64,000 nt of DNA from Thiomicrorhabdus sp. Kp2 (lineage in GTDB: Bacteria > Pseudomonadota > Gammaproteobacteria > Thiomicrospirales > Thiomicrospiraceae). Below, piece by piece: positions 1-8,464 of this stretch. The notes under the pieces were generated by a model. That model saw only the letters and a program-made list of their open reading frames with translations. It searched no databases and had not been told where the DNA came from. Numbering within the stretch: the first letter of the stretch is position 1; the number at the start of each line of letters is the position of its first letter. The translations under genes and the position numbers were made by a program. Location of the stretch: positions 1,178,001-1,242,000 of the forward strand of contig NZ_ARWI01000001.1 of NCBI RefSeq assembly GCF_000478585.1, read 5' to 3'.

Positions 1-187
1 GCTCTGCATTATCGTAGCTTTCTAAAGTATGCAAAGTCACATTAGGATAAAGCAAAAACTCTCTAAATCTCTCAGGACGTCGTACCACAACCTTTACTTC
101 GTAACCGGCTTTGGACAATTCGTTTACAACAGATTTTCCAACAAAACCTGTTCCACCAAATACACTGACTTTATTTCCTAATAACAT
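1..187 (-). CDS. NDUFA9-type NAD(P)-binding oxidoreductase, N-terminal part (partial)
   Basis: The reverse strand encodes 62 residues from an ATG at 187 and stays open to the window edge, so the gene continues to the left. Residues 6-14 carry the dinucleotide-binding loop VFGGTGFVG of an extended short-chain dehydrogenase. It is followed by the basic stretch VVVRRPE, which fits NADP(H)-preferring relatives of the complex I NDUFA9 subunit and related sugar-epimerase-like proteins. Such proteins bind NAD(P) in the cytoplasm and often have no assigned substrate. Only the first beta-alpha-beta unit is visible, so the subfamily assignment is an inference. It is divergent from ycgL, with a 143-bp shared upstream region that is AT-rich and has no obvious operator. 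Confidence 0.7.
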   Translation of the reverse strand, partial: MLLGNKVSVFGGTGFVGKSVVNELSKAGYEVKVVVRRPERFREFLLYPNVTLHTLESYDNAE

Positions 188-330
188 GCTTTATCCAATA
201 TTATTCATTCATTATTTTTTACCAAACCGAGTAAGAATAAGTAAATGCTGATGCAAGGTCAAGTTTTAATCTCAGATTCACCCTGTCTATTTTGATACAA
301 TACGCGCAAAATTAAATAAAGGATTAAAGC

Positions 331-627
331 ATGTCAGCCATTAACATTTCAGCCTACAGAAGCCCCAAAAAAGCCGAACTGTATTTATTTGTACCCGAAG
401 AAAAAGGCTTAGAAGGCCTGCCAAATGAACTTTTAGTGATGTTTGGTGAACCTGAACACATCATTGATTTTGAACTCACTGCTGATAAAAAATTAGCGAG
501 AGAAGATGCCACGAGTGTTTTGGAATCCATTAACACCAAAGGCTATTTTATGCAGATGCCACCTAATGAAATTGAGAAAATGGGTGACATGGCACCACCT
601 CCTGAACGTTTAGATAATATCTGTTAA
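331..627 (+). CDS. ycgL: YcgL domain-containing protein
   Basis: A 98-residue protein matching the small, widely conserved gammaproteobacterial YcgL family in length and layout. It starts with a beta-strand segment ending in an aromatic YLFVP motif. A central segment on the pattern 'LP.ELL..FG.P' follows, and then the characteristic GYFMQMPPNEIE segment near residues 71-82. The family has a solved alpha/beta fold but no established biochemical function; a role in cell-division-related phenotypes has been proposed in some species. The ATG at 331 has a good AAGGA ribosome site 7-12 bases upstream. It sits alone between a divergent oxidoreductase gene and the superoxide dismutase gene. Confidence 0.9.
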   Translation: MSAINISAYRSPKKAELYLFVPEEKGLEGLPNELLVMFGEPEHIIDFELTADKKLAREDATSVLESINTKGYFMQMPPNEIEKMGDMAPPPERLDNIC

Positions 628-760
628 ATACGAACAGTAGGCCTGTGAACTTTACGCCTGAATAACCAATTAAATCACTCAAGTATTTACAAACAACACA
701 ATGTGAATACAATAGAGGTTTAGTTTTAATTTCATCACACATTTTACAAGGAATATCAGC

Positions 761-1369
761 ATGGCTTTTACTCTTCCAGATCTACCTTATGACTACGACG
801 CACTTGAAGTCTCTATCGATGCTCGTACTATGGAAATTCACCATACCAAGCACCATAACACTTACATCACTAACTTAAACAATGCCATTGCAGATACTGA
901 ATTGGCTGACGCTTCTTTAGAAGAGATGATGGCTAAAGCAGGTACTTTACCTCCTGCCGTTCGCAACAACGGTGGTGGACACTGGAACCACTCATTCTTT
1001 TGGAATGTTATGTCTGGAGATAGCATGGGCGCGCCAACGGGCGCATTAGCCGATGACATCAATGCCACATTTGGTGGTTTTAATGCCATGAAAGAACAGT
1101 TCAACACAGCGGGTGCTACACGCTTTGGTTCTGGTTGGGCTTGGTTAACGGTTTCAGCCGACGGTAAATTAGAAATCTCTTCTACACCAAACCAAGATAA
1201 CCCATTAATGGATTGCGCCGATACCAAAGGTACGCCAATCCTAGGTTTAGATGTTTGGGAACACGCATACTACCTACGTTACCAAAACCTACGCCCAGCT
1301 TACATGCAAGCTTGGTGGGATGTGGTTAACTGGGATAAAGTTTCAGAATTATACAGTGCGGCTAAATAA
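761..1369 (+). CDS. sod: Superoxide dismutase (Fe/Mn family)
   Basis: A 202-residue cytoplasmic enzyme that disproportionates superoxide to oxygen and hydrogen peroxide. The family's metal ligands are visible: a His in the N-terminal KHHNTY region, a His in the HWNHSFFW motif, and Asp and His in the C-terminal signature DVWEHAYY (about residues 164-171). Length and order of the helical hairpin and alpha/beta domains are normal. The outer-sphere residues lean to the manganese or cambialistic type: the first domain has NNGGGHWNH where Fe enzymes usually carry Gln, and the second domain has the Gln in TPNQDNP. Metal choice is therefore likely Mn or mixed, but this cannot be settled by reading alone. 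An AAGGA site precedes the ATG. It is a stand-alone gene. Confidence 0.95.
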   Translation: MAFTLPDLPYDYDALEVSIDARTMEIHHTKHHNTYITNLNNAIADTELADASLEEMMAKAGTLPPAVRNNGGGHWNHSFFWNVMSGDSMGAPTGALADDINATFGGFNAMKEQFNTAGATRFGSGWAWLTVSADGKLEISSTPNQDNPLMDCADTKGTPILGLDVWEHAYYLRYQNLRPAYMQAWWDVVNWDKVSELYSAAK

Positions 1370-1405
1370 CTTTATTCGCAACTAAAATAGTCTGACAAGC
1401 ATTCA

Positions 1406-1525
1406 CACGAAGGCACGAAGACACGAAGTTTTAAGAATCAGCATTCATCACCGATTGCCTGCTAACTTAGATTTAACCAAGTTAAATCTAAAACCTTAAA
1501 CTCTTCGTGACTTCGTGCCTTTGTG
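1406..1525. repeat. Nested inverted-repeat element (possible small mobile repeat)
   Basis: The arms at 1406-1435 and 1495-1525 are inverted copies of each other with one indel and about three mismatches. The left arm itself is three tandem CACGAAG units in 8-bp period. Inside lies a perfect 10-bp palindromic stem (TAGATTTAAC at 1468-1477, GTTAAATCTA at 1481-1490) with a CAA loop. The whole can fold into one long hairpin between the dismutase gene and the next gene. A reading frame passes through the right arm but starts upstream of a better ribosome site, so I treat the element as non-coding. Confidence 0.6.
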
Positions 1526-1547
1526 GTTTCAAAACAAGGAGAATAAG

Positions 1548-2105
1548 ATGGTCAGTTTAACTACCCCTGTTTGTGATTTTAACCAACCCGCTATCGACTT
1601 TAATTTACCTGGCGTAGATAACCAGGCCTGGTCACTTGAAAAAGCCAAAGGTAAAAATGGTCTTTTAGTCATGTTTATTTGTAATCACTGCCCTTATGTA
1701 AAAGCGATTCATAAACGATTAGTTGAAGACACGCGTATTTTGCGTGATGAATATGGCGTGAACAGTATTGCTATTATGTCTAACGATCCAAATGAATATG
1801 CAGAAGACTCTTTTGAGAATATGCAAAAAGTCGCAGAACTTTGGGATTTCCCATTTCCTTATGTTTTAGATGAAACACAAGAAACGGCCAAAGCCTATGG
1901 CGCCGTTTGCACCCCTGACTTTTTTGGTTATAACGCTGATTTACAACTACAATACCGTGGTCGTTTAGACGAGTCTCGCAAAGAGACTTCAGCTGAAGGT
2001 GTTAAAAGAGATTTATTAGAAGCGATGAAACAAGTCGCTCAAACAGGACAAGGCCCTTTAGAACAAATCCCATCAATGGGCTGTTCTATCAAATGGAAAC
2101 CTTAA
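1548..2105 (+). CDS. Thioredoxin-family (AhpC/TSA-like) protein
   Basis: 185 residues with a thioredoxin fold. After a beta-strand (GLLVMFI) comes the redox motif CNHCPYVK at about residues 45-52. It has the CxxC arrangement of thioredoxin-like and AhpC/TSA-related proteins, here with His-Cys-Pro in place of the usual Gly-Pro-Cys. The later segment AYGAVCTPDFFGY contains the cis-Pro loop typical of the fold. No signal peptide is visible, so it is predicted cytoplasmic. The substrate is unknown; a thiol-disulfide or peroxide-linked role is inferred. I chose the ATG at 1548, which has AAGGAG seven bases upstream; a longer frame from 1515 would translate the inverted repeat. It contains a full ACCAGGCCTGGT copy encoding Asn-Gln-Ala-Trp. 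Confidence 0.85.
   Translation: MVSLTTPVCDFNQPAIDFNLPGVDNQAWSLEKAKGKNGLLVMFICNHCPYVKAIHKRLVEDTRILRDEYGVNSIAIMSNDPNEYAEDSFENMQKVAELWDFPFPYVLDETQETAKAYGAVCTPDFFGYNADLQLQYRGRLDESRKETSAEGVKRDLLEAMKQVAQTGQGPLEQIPSMGCSIKWKP
1621..1632. repeat. ACCAGGCCTGGT palindrome, full copy
   Basis: Perfect 12-bp palindrome inside the thioredoxin-family gene, read in frame as part of Asn-Gln-Ala-Trp-Ser. Confidence 0.9.
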
Positions 2106-2220
2106 ACAAAGCTTCCTTATCCAATCCCATCACACCCCTATAAATTAATTTGATTCGCTTCTAAAGTTAACACTTATATAATATCTGTTAACTTTATTAC
2201 TTAAAATTTTGGGGCAAAAC

Positions 2221-2958
2221 ATGCTGAAATATCACTTTAAAAACCTCTGGTTTAGAGACAAATCGGAAGAGATTGTTTTTATAAATAAATATGCCGTGCA
2301 AATGCGTGCTGGTTTGATGTTACTCATACCTATTTACATGGTGATTATTCTATTCACAACGGTACTTGCCCCAACCTGGACAGTCTTACCAAACACATTT
2401 GTAGAAGAGACTTTTGATATGACTCAGGATTGGCGAGTCATTTTTAATGTACAGGCTTCTAAAACGGTATTTGATTACACCATTCCAAGTATTGTACTTT
2501 TATTCGGCTTATTTGAAATGCTGGCTGGTATGTTTATCAAAACCGCTTACCTTTCACCAACAATTCACATAGCGACATTTCTTACCCGAAATATCCGCCC
2601 TAAATGGGAACCTCTCAAACCCAAACGGTTTGCCTGGACAATTGGTGCGGTGTTAATTATTTCTTGCTTAATGTTTTTTAACCCTGATTCGGTCGCCAGA
2701 ACGGTTAATGCACTCTTTAGCGCTGAACTACTAGCAACAACCAGTAACTGGATGCCAGATTTTATTCCTTTACTTGTCGGTATTTGTTTTGCATTAATGT
2801 GGTTAGAGGCAATTTTTGGTTTCTGTTTGGGCTGTAAGATTCACTGGATTCTGGCAAAACTTGGCATTTTTAAAGAGCATTGCTACAGCTGTATGAATGT
2901 AGATTTTGACCAAAAAGCGTGGATAGAAGAACGTAAAGCAATCGAAAAATCGCTTTAG
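2221..2958 (+). CDS. DUF4395-like integral membrane protein
   Basis: 245 residues with at least four hydrophobic segments: roughly residues 30-52, 90-110, 142-160 and 185-205. The C-terminal membrane segment ends in FGFCLGCKIHW, which resembles the conserved FGxCLGCxxY of the DUF4395 family, a group of inner-membrane proteins of unknown function. A further Cys pair (HCYSCMN) lies in the cytoplasmic or periplasmic tail and could bind a metal or form a disulfide. The ATG at 2221 has GGGG six bases upstream; an in-frame TTG at 2209 is less convincing. It is convergent with the TetR gene at 2993. Function is unknown; the family assignment rests on the C-terminal motif only. Confidence 0.6.
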   Translation: MLKYHFKNLWFRDKSEEIVFINKYAVQMRAGLMLLIPIYMVIILFTTVLAPTWTVLPNTFVEETFDMTQDWRVIFNVQASKTVFDYTIPSIVLLFGLFEMLAGMFIKTAYLSPTIHIATFLTRNIRPKWEPLKPKRFAWTIGAVLIISCLMFFNPDSVARTVNALFSAELLATTSNWMPDFIPLLVGICFALMWLEAIFGFCLGCKIHWILAKLGIFKEHCYSCMNVDFDQKAWIEERKAIEKSL

Positions 2959-2992
2959 TTTTTTGTTCACTTTTGAATTACATTAAAGCCGC

Positions 2993-3577
2993 TCATTTAA
3001 CCTGAGTGGCTTTACGGTAAACACGAATTAAGTGATGTAACTCCCCCTTAATTTGCTGAACAGGCGCATTTCTCATCACTCCCAAATAACAATAATCCAG
3101 CAAATGAGCGAGTCCTTTAGGAGTCGTCTGAATAGGTGACAAGGTAATACGATTTTCGTTAACGCCCCTCTCTAATTCCTCTTGAATAAATTGAATGATA
3201 ATTTGCTGTTTAGTATCAACCAAGTCTTCAGCCAACTCATTTATAGCAATATGCAAATCTTTCAAAATGAAATCATCATGCACATTTTCAAAAACTTTTT
3301 TTCCACTGGCAATTAAATACTCCTCAATCGCATCCCAGGGATCTTTTACATCAACCTCTTGCATTCTCGCTTGAGCTTCACCAATCGAATTCGTCATACA
3401 GTGTTGAACAACGTTTCTAAATAAAACCTTTTTATTTTTAAAATATTTATGAACCGTTACCCGAGAATAGCCTGTATATTCACTAATTAATGACATATTG
3501 GTTTTACTAAACCCACGTTGTGAAAAACATTTGAGCGCAAGTTCAGTAATTTCTTGCTTGGTATCTTTTGATGTCAT
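2993..3577 (-). CDS. TetR/AcrR-family transcriptional regulator
   Basis: 194 residues with an N-terminal helix-turn-helix typical of TetR repressors. Helices around residues 8-55 include CFSQRGFSKTNMSLISEYTG and the recognition segment VTVHKYFKNKK. The remainder is a helical ligand-binding and dimerisation domain with no recognisable ligand signature. TetR proteins usually repress a neighbouring operon and release DNA on binding a small molecule. The upstream gene at 3704 is transcribed in the same direction, away from any obvious divergent target, so the regulated gene cannot be named. The DUF4395 gene converges on it. The fold assignment is confident; the regulatory role is inferred from family membership. 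Confidence 0.9.
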   Translation of the reverse strand: MTSKDTKQEITELALKCFSQRGFSKTNMSLISEYTGYSRVTVHKYFKNKKVLFRNVVQHCMTNSIGEAQARMQEVDVKDPWDAIEEYLIASGKKVFENVHDDFILKDLHIAINELAEDLVDTKQQIIIQFIQEELERGVNENRITLSPIQTTPKGLAHLLDYCYLGVMRNAPVQQIKGELHHLIRVYRKATQVK

Positions 3578-3703
3578 TTTTATCTTTAAACTCTTTATAA
3601 AACAGCAATATTATAACGCTTCAAAAGTTAGATTTTAAAACCAAGTTTACCGTTACCAAAAGCACAGGCCTGGTAAAACGCTGATAACCATGGTTTTATT
3701 CAT

Positions 3704-5563
3704 TCAACCAAATTCAACTCGGTTGCGCCCTAACGCTTTGGCTTGATAAAGTGCATTGTCTGCTCTGGTTATAACTTGATCAACACCATCTTCTGCTGTC
3801 GCCTCAGACACACCAAAACTCGCTGTTTTATGCCCAATATGCTCAAAAGTATGCTGACAAATGATTTGGCGTAACTTCTCGGCTAACTCTACAGCACCGT
3901 TTAGCTTGGTATCGACACATAAAATCATAAATTCTTCGCCGCCCCAGCGCCCAACGGTGTCAACCACCCTACAATTGTCTTTAAGCAGATTCGCCAGCTC
4001 TGTTAGAACACTGTCACCCACTAAATGGCCATATTGATCATTAACGGCTTTAAAACAATCAACATCAACCATAATGACTGAAAACGAGGATTGAGAACGT
4101 TTTACCCGTTGTAGTTCATTCTCCAATACGGCATCTAATCTCACTCGGTTACATACGCCTGTTAATGCATCGGTTTCAGAAATGGCTTCAATCATTTTTT
4201 CATTGGTAATATTCTGAGAGACCTCTCGATAACCAATAATCTTTTCACCTTCATATTCAGGTAGGAATGTACTGTCTAGCCAAAAAATGGAACCATCTTT
4301 GGCTTGGTCTTTGACCTGACCACGCCAGATTAATCCTTGTGAAAGCTTGTACCAAATCTCTTCACTCTGTTCATCAACACTATCTGGCGCTTTTAATATG
4401 GTACTTGGCTTACCAATGAGTTCAGACTCGTTATAACCGCTCAACTCACACATTGCTTTACTCACTTTGGTAAAGTTGTCCTCTAAATCTAATGAAGCGG
4501 TTACAACGTATTCATCAATAATCGCAAGTGCTTTGGTGTTTTTTTCAATTTCAACATTGAGTTTTTGTTGCAATCGAGAGGGCGAAACAGCAATAAGTAG
4601 GGCGGTCGGAATGGCTACCAATAGAATTAATAGCGCCAAATAGAGTGTGACCTGCAGGTTTTGCTCATTCAAACTATTTAAAAAATCTTTTTTGGTTTCC
4701 AAAATCAAGAACAGCTGTTCACGGCTTTTAAAGTCCTCTTTGAGCGAAAAACTAAACCAATCTTCAGAACGATATCTAGAGGTTTTTAAAACGTCCATGG
4801 TCATTTCTGGTAAAACGCTTGGGATTTTATAACCTGTATCAAGATACCTTGCCCAGTTCAAAGCATCATTAGGATTGATTAAAATATAGCCGTCCTCATC
4901 AACCAAATACACATTAAATTCTGAACTCTCTTGTAACACATCCAGTAAATGAGACATTTCTGTATTGATAATCACCAAACCAGCAAACACCCCATTATTA
5001 AACACGGGGCTGGCCACCCTTAAAGTGGGTCTAATAGGCAATTCAACACGCTGATTTTCAATATTTAGGTCAAGACTAGAGTGCCAAAACTGGCCTGGCG
5101 AAGCCGTTAACAACTCTTTGTAATAGTAACGTAGAGACTTATCTTGTAAGTTCACTTCAGGAATCAAAATAGATTGAAATGTACCTCTTGGTCTTTCAAC
5201 TCGGATTTTTTCAAACCCTTTGGCGTCAATAAACCGTACTTGAAAAAATTGGTTGTTGGCATTTGAAACATACAAAAAAAGGTTTTCGGCTTGAGCCTGA
5301 GAGATTTGGCTTGGATGAGAGAGGTACTGTCCAAAAAGAGGGTTATCAATAATGGCACTCACTTGGTCTTCAATGCCTTTTAAAGCGAATCGAATCGCAT
5401 TGCGCTTTTGATCTGCCTTGGTCTCTGCTAACTTATAAACATTTTCACTTAACTTATAACCTTCGGCATTATAGGTAACGAACGCTGTTAAAAACGCCAC
5501 CACAAAACTAAAAACCGTGAAGTAAATAATGAACCGTAAATAGATTTTCTTAGTTAAGACCAT
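3704..5563 (-). CDS. Membrane-bound diguanylate cyclase with Cache-like sensor and PAS domain
   Basis: 619 residues. A first transmembrane helix (about 10-30) is followed by a periplasmic region of about 270 residues of the double-Cache type, with the characteristic LVDEDGYILINPN segment near 218. A second transmembrane helix lies near 303-325. A PAS domain follows (about 345-455, with NITNEKM at its end), then a C-terminal GGDEF domain. The active-site motif reads GRWGGEEF, so the A-site is intact and cyclic-di-GMP synthesis from two GTP is expected. It would convert an external small-molecule signal into c-di-GMP, which fits the Lap-type c-di-GMP-controlled adhesion system at 29-40 kb. The ATG overlaps no neighbour. 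The signal is unknown. Confidence 0.92.
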   Translation of the reverse strand: MVLTKKIYLRFIIYFTVFSFVVAFLTAFVTYNAEGYKLSENVYKLAETKADQKRNAIRFALKGIEDQVSAIIDNPLFGQYLSHPSQISQAQAENLFLYVSNANNQFFQVRFIDAKGFEKIRVERPRGTFQSILIPEVNLQDKSLRYYYKELLTASPGQFWHSSLDLNIENQRVELPIRPTLRVASPVFNNGVFAGLVIINTEMSHLLDVLQESSEFNVYLVDEDGYILINPNDALNWARYLDTGYKIPSVLPEMTMDVLKTSRYRSEDWFSFSLKEDFKSREQLFLILETKKDFLNSLNEQNLQVTLYLALLILLVAIPTALLIAVSPSRLQQKLNVEIEKNTKALAIIDEYVVTASLDLEDNFTKVSKAMCELSGYNESELIGKPSTILKAPDSVDEQSEEIWYKLSQGLIWRGQVKDQAKDGSIFWLDSTFLPEYEGEKIIGYREVSQNITNEKMIEAISETDALTGVCNRVRLDAVLENELQRVKRSQSSFSVIMVDVDCFKAVNDQYGHLVGDSVLTELANLLKDNCRVVDTVGRWGGEEFMILCVDTKLNGAVELAEKLRQIICQHTFEHIGHKTASFGVSEATAEDGVDQVITRADNALYQAKALGRNRVEFG

Positions 5564-5702
5564 CTTGCCACTCCAGGCTTATCATTAGAAATAGAACAAC
5601 TATCACACTAACTAATGCAACCCATAAAGTCTATTCATTATTACTTATAGGAATGCAAACGGATTGTATTAACCCTCATTTAAACTCAATATAACCTCAT
5701 GT

Positions 5703-6851
5703 TTAAGCTTGAGACATTTGCTTCTTTAATTGTTTAGCCGCCAAGGCGTACCCCCCTTTATTGGCATCCACAAAGTGAATATGCTCAATACCTGTTTTTT
5801 CCACTAAACAGGTAATTAGCGCGGCATCCGTTAAATGAAAGCCATAAAACAAAGTCCCTTTTTTATAAGCCTCTTCAAGCCAATCTAAGAGCGCTTGCAC
5901 ATTTTCTGAATCACCCGAAAGCACCGCACGAAAGGTATCATCCAACTTCATATAATCGGAATTCACCACCATCTCTTGCTTGTATTTCCCCCAGTCTCCA
6001 TAAGTATTTTTGACTTTAAAGCGCATCCAAAGCTTACCAATCAAGTTCTCAACCCGAATGATTTGTCTCTCCTTCCATTGATGCCATTTGCTTTGATTCT
6101 GACTCTTGGCCAACACTTCCATATTGAGTTTATCTTTATTCAAAGAGAGTGACATACCTTGTACATTTAGAGGGTGGTGAAATTCCACACCCCCTAATAA
6201 ATCCTGAATTTTTTGGTAAACATTTTGATACAGAGAATAAGCTTGCGCCTCTTTTTGTGCTTTAACCAGCAAGCTTAAGGTCACACCACGTTGACTAGGG
6301 ACTTCGTTCCATCGACATTCGAAACCACTAAAATCGGCATTGGATGGTACATTTTTTTCTAAAGCAAATTCAGCGTGGTTTTTTATTAAACTATCTGCCT
6401 CTTCTAAACCACCCCCCATAAAAAAATACTGAACGAGTGACTCTGAAGCTTTATATTTACAAATATTAACAGGCCTGGTAAGTCGATTAACTGGCACTAA
6501 GCCTACTCTAAGTTCTAGCTTTAATGAATCCTTTGAAAGCTCTTGGCACCCTTTTAAAGCTTGCTTAACAACGGTGATTGAATCAGAAGGGATACAAAAG
6601 CTAGCGCCGTCCCCGCCAAAAGCAAAAGGTACTTTTAAAGGTTTAAGCGCATTAAGAACCGCAGCAATCGTACTGCCACCAATGGCATTTATATCTCGAT
6701 AACGCCCCTCCTCAATGGCTTTGGTTGAACCTTTCACATCGGTTATCACAACCCACCAATCATCAGGCAATGGCTGATAAATCTCAGCGTGAAGTCCCTC
6801 TTCTAGGTGGGTTAATACAGCTAGTTCTTGTTCAAAATTAGCGGAACTCAT
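5703..6851 (-). CDS. DUF3095 family protein (class III cyclase-like)
   Basis: 382 residues matching the DUF3095 family. The N-terminal half resembles a class III nucleotide cyclase. WVVITDVKGST at about residues 33-43 supplies a metal-binding Asp after a beta-strand. FAFGGDGASF at about 97-106 is the equivalent of the GD motif around the second metal Asp. The remainder contains family-specific segments such as NTYGDWGKYKQEMV and a C-terminal FHLTDAALITCLV segment. The product would be cytoplasmic. Whether it makes cAMP, cGMP or nothing is unknown; the metal ligands are retained, which makes catalysis possible. It is encoded between a diguanylate cyclase and a divergent glycerate kinase with no clear operon partner. 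Confidence 0.8.
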   Translation of the reverse strand: MSSANFEQELAVLTHLEEGLHAEIYQPLPDDWWVVITDVKGSTKAIEEGRYRDINAIGGSTIAAVLNALKPLKVPFAFGGDGASFCIPSDSITVVKQALKGCQELSKDSLKLELRVGLVPVNRLTRPVNICKYKASESLVQYFFMGGGLEEADSLIKNHAEFALEKNVPSNADFSGFECRWNEVPSQRGVTLSLLVKAQKEAQAYSLYQNVYQKIQDLLGGVEFHHPLNVQGMSLSLNKDKLNMEVLAKSQNQSKWHQWKERQIIRVENLIGKLWMRFKVKNTYGDWGKYKQEMVVNSDYMKLDDTFRAVLSGDSENVQALLDWLEEAYKKGTLFYGFHLTDAALITCLVEKTGIEHIHFVDANKGGYALAAKQLKKQMSQA

Positions 6852-7108
6852 TATCAGTTTTAATCCTTTATACTCACACGACCAGGTTATTTATAGTCTC
6901 TTATTCATTGGTGTTAATCAATCACTTAATCTTCATTTTCAGTCATACTTTCTTAATCAAACGCAGTAAACAAAGGCTAAGCCTAGTAGATATTTTTAAA
7001 GGCTCGGTTATAATGAAATTTCGAGTAAACAACGCTGTGAACTCCCCTTATACTTGCAAAGTCGCCACCCTCTTAGATTCGCTACCCAATAAATGCATAG
7101 GATTTTAT

Positions 7109-8239
7109 ATGTCTAAACCTCTTTCTATCTTACTGGCCCCTGACAGCTTTAAAGGGTCTTTAGATGCATCCGATTTTTGTAAGATTGCTAGCCAAGTCAT
7201 TCAGGCAATAGCCCCCACCGCCCAGGTTTTCTCTCGCCCTATGTCAGATGGCGGTGAAGGTTTTGTAGACAGCTTTGTTTGCGCAGGGGCTGGGCAAGCT
7301 AAATCGGCTTGGGTATCAGACCCTTTGGGTAAAAAAACCAAAGCCAACTTTGCTTGGCAAGCAGAGAGTCAAACCGCCATTATAGAAATGGCACAAGCCT
7401 CGGGTATCACAAAAGTTCGCAAAGAAGAATTAAACCCGTTAAACACCCATACCTACGGTACTGGCCAACTGATTCAACAAGCGATTGACTTGGGGGCTAA
7501 AAAAATCATTCTGGGACTCGGTGGCTCAGCCACAAATGATGGCGGTGCCGGTGCTTTAATGGCATTAGGTGTACCAATGCTCAACAGCAAAAACCAATCT
7601 ATTAACCTAGGTGGCCAAGCCCTAAAGGAGTTAGCCACAATTGGTGAAATCCCATCACACCTTTTGGAAATAGACTGGCAAATTGCTTGTGATGTTACCA
7701 ATCCTTTACTGGGTGAAACAGGGGCAACAGCAATCTTTGGCCCACAAAAAGGTGGACAACCGCAACAACTTGAAATTTTAGAAAAAGCGTTAAGCCAATT
7801 TGCCAAAGTACTAGAGTCACATGCCAATAAGGCAGTTCATTTAGAATCTGGCGCAGGGGCGGCGGGCGGTATGGCCGCTGGCTTTATGGGATTGCTAAAT
7901 GCCAAACTGGTACCTGGGTTTGATGTAATTAATGAAACACTCCAACTTGAAGCGCTTATTAAAAATCAAAATTTCGATTACATCCTTACTGGCGAAGGAC
8001 GGTTTGATAACCAAACCCGTTTTGGAAAACTGCCATTAAGAATTGCTGAACTCGGCCAAAAATACAATGTACCCACCATTGGTCTTTGCGGTAGCCTAAC
8101 TTGTTCAGTAGAAGAGCTTCCCGAATTTAAAGCCATTTTTAGCATTGTAAACAAAGTCATGGACGAACACGAAGCAATGGGCAACGCCCCCTATCTACTA
8201 CAACAAACGCTGTTATCGGTCATTCCGCTTCTTAAATAA
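7109..8239 (+). CDS. Glycerate kinase (GarK/GlxK family)
   Basis: 376 residues of the glycerate 2-kinase family, which phosphorylates D-glycerate with ATP and feeds photorespiratory or glyoxylate-derived carbon into glycolysis. The N-terminus has the family signature LLAPDSFKGSLDA. Later come the Gly-rich motif LGLGGSATNDGGAG (about residues 136-149) and the C-terminal motif LTGEGRFDNQT (about 293-303). I start at the ATG at 7109, preceded by AGGA and directly giving the conserved N-terminus. The open frame extends 67 codons upstream from 6908 but that part has no family similarity. It is divergent from the DUF3095 gene. Confidence 0.93.
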   Translation: MSKPLSILLAPDSFKGSLDASDFCKIASQVIQAIAPTAQVFSRPMSDGGEGFVDSFVCAGAGQAKSAWVSDPLGKKTKANFAWQAESQTAIIEMAQASGITKVRKEELNPLNTHTYGTGQLIQQAIDLGAKKIILGLGGSATNDGGAGALMALGVPMLNSKNQSINLGGQALKELATIGEIPSHLLEIDWQIACDVTNPLLGETGATAIFGPQKGGQPQQLEILEKALSQFAKVLESHANKAVHLESGAGAAGGMAAGFMGLLNAKLVPGFDVINETLQLEALIKNQNFDYILTGEGRFDNQTRFGKLPLRIAELGQKYNVPTIGLCGSLTCSVEELPEFKAIFSIVNKVMDEHEAMGNAPYLLQQTLLSVIPLLK

Positions 8240-8242
8240 GTT

Positions 8243-8464
8243 ACCAGGCCTGCTCAACCGATTACATTTAATAAGACTGCACCCATTAACTTGTAGGTTA
8301 ATGGCTAGCATCCTTATAACAATCTTCACCAAGTTGTTACCCTAGCGTCATATTTTGGTAACGACATCTCATTAATATACCTAACAACAATTTTGTATAG
8401 TCGTCCCTGCCGTTTACACCCTCTGTAAAAAGCCGACTAAACCACAATCTTAGGTATAAAAGTA
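8243..8464. other. Intergenic region with palindrome copy, hairpin and Pho-type promoter
   Basis: This stretch holds a 10-base copy of the ACCAGGCCTG palindrome directly after the glycerate kinase stop. A 7-bp hairpin follows (CATTAAC/GTTAATG, about 8283-8302). Then comes the Pho-type promoter described separately. The hairpin has no T-run, so I do not call it a terminator. No small gene is seen. Confidence 0.5.
8334..8378 (+). promoter_or_regulatory. Candidate PhoB-dependent promoter of the btaA-like gene
   Basis: Three direct repeats with exact 11-bp period: TTGTTAC (8334-8340), GCGTCAT (8345-8351) and TGGTAAC (8356-8362), each separated by four AT-rich bases. This is the Pho-box layout, in which 7-bp half-sites resemble CTGTCAT or CTGTAAC. 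A TAATAT hexamer at 8373-8378 follows 10 bp after the last half-site, the usual spacing when PhoB replaces the -35 element. The downstream genes are lipid-remodelling candidates, which fits phosphate control. The match is imperfect and experimentally untested. Confidence 0.65.

Noticed and set aside
1515-1547. An N-terminal extension of the thioredoxin-family protein from 1515.
   Set aside because: It is translated from the inverted-repeat arm, while the ATG at 1548 has a strong ribosome site and gives the family-like start.
6908-7108. A 67-codon extension of glycerate kinase.
   Set aside because: It lacks family similarity, and the ATG at 7109 with AGGA leads directly into the conserved N-terminus.
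8283-8302. CATTAAC/GTTAATG hairpin after the glycerate kinase gene as a terminator.
   Set aside because: It is short, AT-rich and has no T-run on the plus strand.
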